From: Helicobacteraceae bacterium
Lineage (GTDB): Bacteria; Campylobacterota; Campylobacteria; Campylobacterales; Helicobacteraceae
Assembly (NCBI GenBank): GCA_029258405.1
Contig: JARHYY010000116.1
Span: 1-18,733, forward strand
Length of the DNA stretch: 18,733 nucleotides
Reading direction: 5' to 3'
Shown here: positions 15,640 through 18,733 of the stretch, piece after piece
Position numbering within the stretch: the first letter of the stretch is position 1
How the letters are laid out: the number at the start of each line of letters is the position of its first letter
The notes under the pieces: generated by a model
What the model saw: the letters and a program-made list of their open reading frames with translations, nothing else
Database searches by the model: none
Told to the model about the DNA's origin: nothing
Program-made: the position numbers and the translations under genes

Positions 15640-15861
15640 ATGCAAACCATAAAAAGCTTTACATATAGAATCTGCACCAAAGCACAACAAATTTCAATGA
15701 ATAATCAAACTTATAATATTTGTCTTCATTTCCAGCAAAAAAACGATGGAGCACAAACAAGGATTTTTACAGTTTGAAAACTTTACAAAGGCTATAATAA
15801 TGCGTATAAATTTTTAAGTTTAAATACAATGTTAAGTAATAATTTAAAAAATACAGATTAA
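15640..15861 (+). pseudogene. small protein gene of unknown function interrupted by an in-frame TGA
   Basis: From the ATG at 15640 the frame runs 45 codons to TGA (15775-15777) and then stays open without any other stop to TAA at 15859-15861, 73 codons in all. The residues on both sides are compatible with one protein: ...Q-T-R-I-F-T-V then K-L-Y-K-G-Y-N-N-A-Y-K-F-L. Replacing TGA by TGG would give T-V-W-K-L-Y, so a Trp-to-stop change is plausible. Mixed polar and aromatic, basic, no membrane segment or signal peptide. Good promoter and RBS upstream. I do not recognise the family. Alternatives: a real 45-aa peptide, or TGA readthrough. The TGA in the chemoreceptor pseudogene sits at an Arg position and does not support a general recoding of TGA. 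Confidence 0.5.
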
Positions 15862-16007
15862 ACTTCATAAAATCACAAAAAGGAGCAACAAAAAAGTGTG
15901 ATTATTACCACAAGACTATAAATCCAAGGTTGTAAATCAATGAAACAATGAATTTCATTTGAGAGTTTAAATTATTGTGAGTAAAACTCATAATATGCCA
16001 AGACATT
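15862..16007. other. hairpin-rich gap, no gene
   Basis: Short inverted repeats follow one another: AATCACA/TGTGATT (15871-15903) with AAGGAG in its loop, and AATGAAA/TTTCATT (15939-15959). The AAGGAG is followed by GTG and then TGA, and the frame beyond holds several stops, so no peptide of use is encoded on this strand as it stands. The right edge is the putative 3' end of the minus-strand RNA. Confidence 0.45.
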
Positions 16008-16052
16008 AAAGAAAATCTCATGCTTAGAGATATTTTAAATATTTTAAGCATG
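16008..16052 (-). terminator. terminator-like hairpin at the 3' end of the candidate RNA
   Basis: CATGCTTA (16052-16045 on the minus strand) pairs perfectly with TAAGCATG at the other arm (16026-16019), with further A-U and G-U pairs inside, and is followed on the minus strand by AGATTTTCTTT. The tail is U-rich but interrupted, so termination is likely but not certain. Confidence 0.4.
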
Positions 16053-16162
16053 AATGCAATTATTTAGGCTAAATGAGCTTTGAGCGTTCTAACGCAAAGC
16101 CAAGATTACCTAGCCTTGAGTTAGGAAACTTTGCTTTAAGCAAAAGCCATTAAATAATTGCC
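16008..16162 (-). ncRNA. candidate novel structured RNA, about 155 nt
   Basis: On the minus strand a perfect TATAAT (16168-16173) predicts a start at about 16161-16162, the first base pair of a long closing stem. The stem is GCAATTATTTA (16161-16151) plus GGCT (16148-16145), pairing with AGCC (16070-16067) and TAAATAATTGC (16066-16056): 15 bp with a 2-nt bulge. Inside it are three hairpins: TTTGC/GCAAA (near 16130-16144), CCTA/TAGG (near 16113-16130), and GCTTT-GCGT/ACGC-AAAGC (near 16079-16103), forming a four-way junction. A second long hairpin at 16019-16052 followed by U-rich sequence would end the RNA. I tested by eye for RNase P, tmRNA, SRP, 6S, TPP, purine, cobalamin, c-di-GMP-I and hammerhead motifs and found none. 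The plus-strand reading (a leader of the 16208 gene) is possible but has no promoter of its own in front. Confidence 0.45.
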
Positions 16163-16167
16163 TATAT

Positions 16168-16173
16168 ATTATA
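16168..16173 (-). promoter_or_regulatory. -10 box of the candidate minus-strand RNA
   Basis: A perfect TATAAT on the minus strand (ATTATA on the plus) lies 6-7 bp before the first paired base of the structured RNA. The same A/T-rich patch may contain the plus-strand -10 of the 16208 gene, in which case the two promoters overlap back to back. No -35 box is apparent. Confidence 0.5.
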
Positions 16174-16207
16174 CTTTTAAATATGTTTTTTAAATGAAGG
16201 AGAAAAT

Positions 16208-17329
16208 ATGGACATAAAAATATTATGCTTACTCGAAGATTCACCTGCATTTGTGCAGAGCTTTATGGAATATCAAAAAGCAAAAAGCAAAGATAATATT
16301 GAATACATGAATTTACCTATACAACCAAGCATGCTAGAAACAAAGCCCCTTTCTGCCCTTGCAAATGCACTAAAAAAAAAGATAGGCAATCCTGAAAAGG
16401 AATTTGATTTTATATTCAGTTTCAACAAGCATTATCGCTTTTTAAAAGCAGGTGGGCTCGTTGATATACCTATTATAGAATTTGGAAATTCTATTGCAGG
16501 ACCTAATTACAATTCTCGCCCTTTCATGAATCCAAAAACGCAATGTGCATGGGAGGATAAAGTCCTTAAGATAGAGCCTAAATGGTATAATGAAGTGTTA
16601 CCCATAGAAAGAAAGATGATTCATCGCACACAAGATTCCTATCGCTATGCTTATTTAAGGCAGGTTGTACAAACCCACAAAAAGAATGGAGGCAATGAGC
16701 CTGAATGTATGATCTATGTTCCTGACTGGACTACACATGTTGATAATGTTCTTAATAATGTTTATCGTTGTTTAGAGTTTTGTTCACAACAAGATTGTGG
16801 TTTTCATTTAGCCCTTTCAAGCCATCTTCTTAATGAGGGTGATCATTTCTATGAAGAGCATTTTGGAATCAAAAAGGAAGCACTCAATTCAACAGTTAAG
16901 ATTCTCAAAAAAGAAATGCAGACATTTTCTAATGCCAATCCGGGCGTAATGAGCACTATTGGAACTACAGATGAATTTCACCATGTGTTAGCAAAAATTA
17001 ACCCCAAAGCTATTTTTATTGATCCAAGTAGCACGACTTGGCTTGAAGCACTCTATATCATCAAATACAAAGGCTTAGATTGCAATAAAATACGACTTAT
17101 TTATTCAACTGAAAAGAAATATCCACAAATTGAGAGCAAACTATTTGATAAGAATCTACCAGAAATTGAAAAATATTTTAAAGAAGGGCTCTTTCGTAAA
17201 GATGTCCATTCTATTTTTGGTAATATTTCCACAACAACAGATAGATTCTATAATTTTATTGGTTATCATGATAGAGATTTAGAGATATTAGATTTTGAAT
17301 ATCTCAAATCTCTGTTCCCTAAAAAATAA
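16208..17329 (+). CDS. protein of unknown function, possible GT-B-like (CDP-glycerol transferase-like) fold
   Basis: A 373-aa soluble protein with no signal peptide or membrane span and a strong RBS (AAGGAG, 16197-16202). I do not recognise the family. The layout suggests two alpha/beta domains: an N-terminal half with F-D-F-I-F-S-F-N-K-H-Y (66-76) and I-P-I-I-E-F-G-N-S (87-95), then a second half opening with M-I-Y-V-P-D-W (168-174). That opening resembles the I-L-Y-A-P-T-W strand of CDP-glycerol glycerophosphotransferases, and A-I-F-I-D-P-S-S-T-T-W-L-E-A-L (268-282) resembles their D-Y-S-S-x-x-F-E motif. This is a faint, pattern-level similarity. An A9 tract (16372-16380, residues 55-58) could slip and switch the gene off. 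A large double palindrome follows the stop. Alone between non-coding elements, so context gives no function. Confidence 0.75.
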   Translation: MDIKILCLLEDSPAFVQSFMEYQKAKSKDNIEYMNLPIQPSMLETKPLSALANALKKKIGNPEKEFDFIFSFNKHYRFLKAGGLVDIPIIEFGNSIAGPNYNSRPFMNPKTQCAWEDKVLKIEPKWYNEVLPIERKMIHRTQDSYRYAYLRQVVQTHKKNGGNEPECMIYVPDWTTHVDNVLNNVYRCLEFCSQQDCGFHLALSSHLLNEGDHFYEEHFGIKKEALNSTVKILKKEMQTFSNANPGVMSTIGTTDEFHHVLAKINPKAIFIDPSSTTWLEALYIIKYKGLDCNKIRLIYSTEKKYPQIESKLFDKNLPEIEKYFKEGLFRKDVHSIFGNISTTTDRFYNFIGYHDRDLEILDFEYLKSLFPKK

Positions 17330-17330
17330 T

Positions 17331-17399
17331 CTTAACTAAATCTTTGAATTTTTCAAAAAAATCTCTTATTTTTTTGAATTTTTCAAAGATTTGTTTAAG
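17331..17399. repeat. double palindrome directly after the 373-aa gene, probable terminator or binding site
   Basis: The 15-mer TTTGAATTTTTCAAA occurs twice (17343-17357 and 17373-17387), and each copy is itself an inverted repeat. Together they also fold as one long rod: AAATCTTTGAA (17338-17348) with TTCAAAGATTT (17382-17392), a 3x3 U-U internal loop, TTCAAAAAAAT (17352-17362) with ATTTTTTTGAA (17368-17378), loop CTCTT, and an outer CTTAA/TTAAG pair. It begins one base after the TAA of the gene. A terminator function is likely by position, though the following sequence (CCCACTTTTTG) is only partly U-rich. Confidence 0.75.
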
Positions 17400-17620
17400 C
17401 CCACTTTTTGCCTATAAACTCTGAATTTTCATAGCATTATTTCTAATAAAACAAGCATAAATTTATATATTTTTTGATACAATGCATTGTGCAAAAACGC
17501 TCTTTCTTTCTGAAGTAATTTTGCAATGCTTATTCCTTTTCATCTATAAAATCCCATGCAAGATTCTATATAAAAAAAGAGCGGATTAATATCGAAGCTC
17601 TACCAACCCATTTAAAGATT
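17400..17620. other. gap before the 78-aa ORF, probable decayed coding sequence at the right
   Basis: AT-rich with no gene to about 17515. From there the frame of the following ORF stays open upstream of its ATG back to a TAA near 17517, encoding about 34 residues (ending E-R-I-N-I-E-A-L-P-T-H-L-K-I) that read smoothly into the ORF. The true gene may therefore once have started further left and lost its start. Confidence 0.35.
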
Positions 17621-17857
17621 ATGTTTGAGGAATTTTTAGATACAGGTTGCTTGCAAATGCTTTATAGCGAAAAAGAAACAATACAGATACAATCAGAGCA
17701 CATAGCAAAAAAGGCAACAAAGGTAGAAGCTGCATTGCAAGCTGTTAAACTTGTTTCTCTTAGTGCCCAGTTTGAAGATGTTTGTGAAATTGCATCAAAA
17801 AAAGCCATGAAACTAGAAACTTATATTTATGTGCATTTAAAACATGATGGGGCTTAA
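17621..17857 (+). CDS. small hypothetical protein, possibly the truncated end of a longer one
   Basis: 78 aa from the first ATG, mostly amphipathic helix (K-K-A-T-K-V-E-A-A-L-Q-A-V-K-L-V-S-L-S-A-Q-F-E). No membrane segment, no motif I recognise. Only a poor AAAG lies 3 bases before the ATG, and the frame is open for a further 34 codons upstream, so this may be the remainder of a broken gene. The frame beyond its stop contains a degenerate zinc-finger-like sequence. The pair of small genes would suit a phage-derived region, but that is inference from the neighbour only. Codon use is like the rest of the window. Confidence 0.45.
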   Translation: MFEEFLDTGCLQMLYSEKETIQIQSEHIAKKATKVEAALQAVKLVSLSAQFEDVCEIASKKAMKLETYIYVHLKHDGA

Positions 17858-17992
17858 ATTCATGATTTTTCATGCAAATACTGCAATAATCCATTCATTA
17901 AAGATGAAATATAAAATACCATTAAGAATTTTATTGTGTAGAAGTGCATAAAGTGTAGTGGTAATGGTTTGTTTTTAAAGGATAGTGATTAA
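17858..17992 (+). pseudogene. degenerate Com-like zinc-finger peptide (phage Mu type)
   Basis: In one frame the sequence reads H-D-F-S-C-K-Y-C-N-N-P-F-I-K-D-E-I, stop, N-T-I-K-N-F-I-V, stop, K-C-I-K-C-S-G-N-G-L-F-L-K, ending at TAA 17990-17992. Two CxxC pairs 20 codons apart and the pattern C-K-x-C-N-x-x-x-F-K resemble Com of phage Mu (R-C-K-N-C-N-K-L-L-F-K ... C-P-R-C), a zinc-binding translational activator of the mom gene. Both stops fall between conserved positions, and no shift of frame is needed. No start codon in frame and no RBS. The reading is recognisable but unproven. Confidence 0.35.
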
Positions 17993-18733
17993 TAATATTG
18001 CTTGTAGGCTTTAGTATTGTTTTTAAAAAGGACAACTTGCATGAAATTTAGAGGAATCTAAAAAATAAAGTTATAATGGAATAATATCTTCATCTTTGTG
18101 CAAGAAAGTGCTAGAGCGTTCAAAATTGATGGCGATACCCAACCCCTTATATTACCCTAGGTTCCCCATCTCAAATCATACAAGCATTTTAATACATAAG
18201 AACAAGGTTTTTGCTTTTTTAGTCTTGCAATAACCTTTTATTGCTTTTGTTGCATTTACTATAATTCAATAAAAACAACTCAAAGGCTTGCTTGAGCTCA
18301 ATGCTTACTATTATATATTTAGACTCTTACTTACACTACTTTATTAGTGTATAAAACATATTCTTAGCATAGGCATTAAGTATTAAACCTATTACTCTTT
18401 AATCCCCTGCACTTACTTATATCTCAAGCACTTAAGAGTATTTATTATTGCACAACTCGCCCACCAAAAGCCATATAACACAATATCAAAACTTAAACAA
18501 TAACTAAACCCAACTATAATTTAAACAAAAATACAAACTTAAAAATTTACTCAACACTCTATTTAAACTATATATAAACATAAAAATATAAGAACTCTTA
18601 AAAACACTTAGAACTATATACCATACAAGATTAAAGAGTTATCCAAAGCACTCTTATATATGTTCTCATTATATGCTATTGATATGAAAGGAGTAAATAC
18701 TTTAATGCTATGAATACCTCTTAAAAATATGTT
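17993..18733. other. 741 bp without a convincing gene
   Basis: Both strands are full of stops; the longest readings are 20-35 codons (for example a frame from ATG 18129 that ends before 18240). From about 18300 onward the plus strand has many more C than G, as if the minus strand had once been transcribed or coding, but no minus-strand ORF survives. Small inverted repeats include TACACTA/TAGTGTA near 18332-18354 and AAGAGT/ACTCTT near 18634-18655. ATGAAAGGAG at 18684-18693 resembles an RBS, without a following start that opens a frame in the window. Confidence 0.5.
18204..18253 (+). terminator. terminator-like hairpin with a competing upstream pairing
   Basis: GCAATAA-CCTT-TTATTGC (18227-18244) is a perfect 7-bp hairpin followed by TTTTGTTGC, acceptable as a weak intrinsic terminator. 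The 11-mer AAGGTTTTTGC at 18204-18214 can instead pair with GCAATAACCTT (one mismatch), which would prevent the terminator stem. That is the geometry of an attenuator, but no leader promoter or downstream gene is visible. Confidence 0.3.

Noticed and set aside
15640..15777. TGA read as Trp throughout this genome (alternative code)
   Set aside because: TGA ends the hydrolase gene cleanly at 5748 and replaces Arg in the chemoreceptor, and the housekeeping genes use the standard code.
16079..16130. Cyclic-di-GMP-I riboswitch, from the plus-strand string ACGCAAAGCC
   Set aside because: That string matches part of the GEMM consensus, but the other conserved segments (GCAAACC with tetraloop, late GGTAGCC-like strand) are missing and the hairpin order does not fit.
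16091..16135. Integron attC-like site (CTAAC ... GTTAG arms)
   Set aside because: The arms are short, the spacer boxes do not pair well, and no integrase or cassette array is present. The same bases take part in a better multi-hairpin fold.
15862..16170. RNase P RNA, tmRNA or SRP RNA in the structured region
   Set aside because: Length is in the RNase P range, but the conserved GAGGAAAGTC-type core, the tmRNA T-arm/CCA end and the SRP tetraloop region are absent on both strands.
18129..18235. Short ORF beginning M-A-I-P-N-P-L-Y-Y-P
   Set aside because: 34 codons, no RBS, no supporting context.
1..18733. CRISPR arrays, insertion sequences with transposases, toxin-antitoxin pairs
   Set aside because: No regularly spaced direct repeats, no transposase or recombinase reading, and no recognisable toxin or antitoxin was seen on either strand.

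Overview
The window looks like chromosomal DNA from a member of the Campylobacterota, most likely an enterohepatic-type Helicobacter. This rests on the low G+C content, on short-spaced operons of housekeeping genes, and on family variants I recognise: a short (285 aa) BioB close to the H. pylori form, a RibBA whose GTP-cyclohydrolase half has lost its zinc cysteines, a HemJ-type protoporphyrinogen oxidase, an RdxA-like nitroreductase, and a Cache_3-Cache_2 chemoreceptor. I cannot name the species.

Layout. (1) 1-316: the 3' end of an McrC-family restriction gene that enters from outside the window. (2) 639-4444 (+): a glycerol operon glpD-glpK-glpF (oxidation of glycerol-3-phosphate, glycerol kinase, glycerol channel), followed after 320 bp by a monoacylglycerol-lipase/lysophospholipase-like hydrolase (4765-5748) that could supply glycerol. 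The 320-bp gap holds a nested imperfect inverted repeat that may be a structured RNA. (3) 6074-8138 (+): a chemoreceptor gene broken by one frameshift and one nonsense codon. (4) 14032-8141 (-): a six-gene operon hemJ-argH-ubiE/menG-bioB-nitroreductase-lepA with 2-10 bp spacers or overlaps and a clear TATAAT box in front. (5) 14115-14377 (-): tRNA-Gln and an initiator-type tRNA-Met behind a perfect TTGACA-N17-TATAAT promoter. The Met tRNA carries several odd bases. (6) 14419-15453 (+): ribBA. (7) 15454-16207: the most unusual stretch. It has a perfect 17-bp hairpin, a small gene with its own promoter and RBS but an in-frame TGA, and what looks like an uncharacterised ~155-nt structured RNA on the minus strand (own TATAAT, 15-bp closing stem, three internal hairpins, terminator-like 3' hairpin). 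(8) 16208-17329 (+): a 373-aa protein of unknown function with a faint resemblance to GT-B/CDP-glycerol transferases and an A9 tract, followed by a remarkable double palindrome. (9) 17330-18733: mostly decayed sequence. It includes a 78-aa ORF and, in the same frame beyond its stop, a broken zinc-finger reading (two CxxC pairs) resembling phage Mu Com. The last ~740 bp contain no convincing gene.

The core genes are ordinary. The accessory signal lies in 15.5-18.0 kb and in the 4.45-4.76 kb gap. All identifications are from reading the sequence. No database search or folding program was run.
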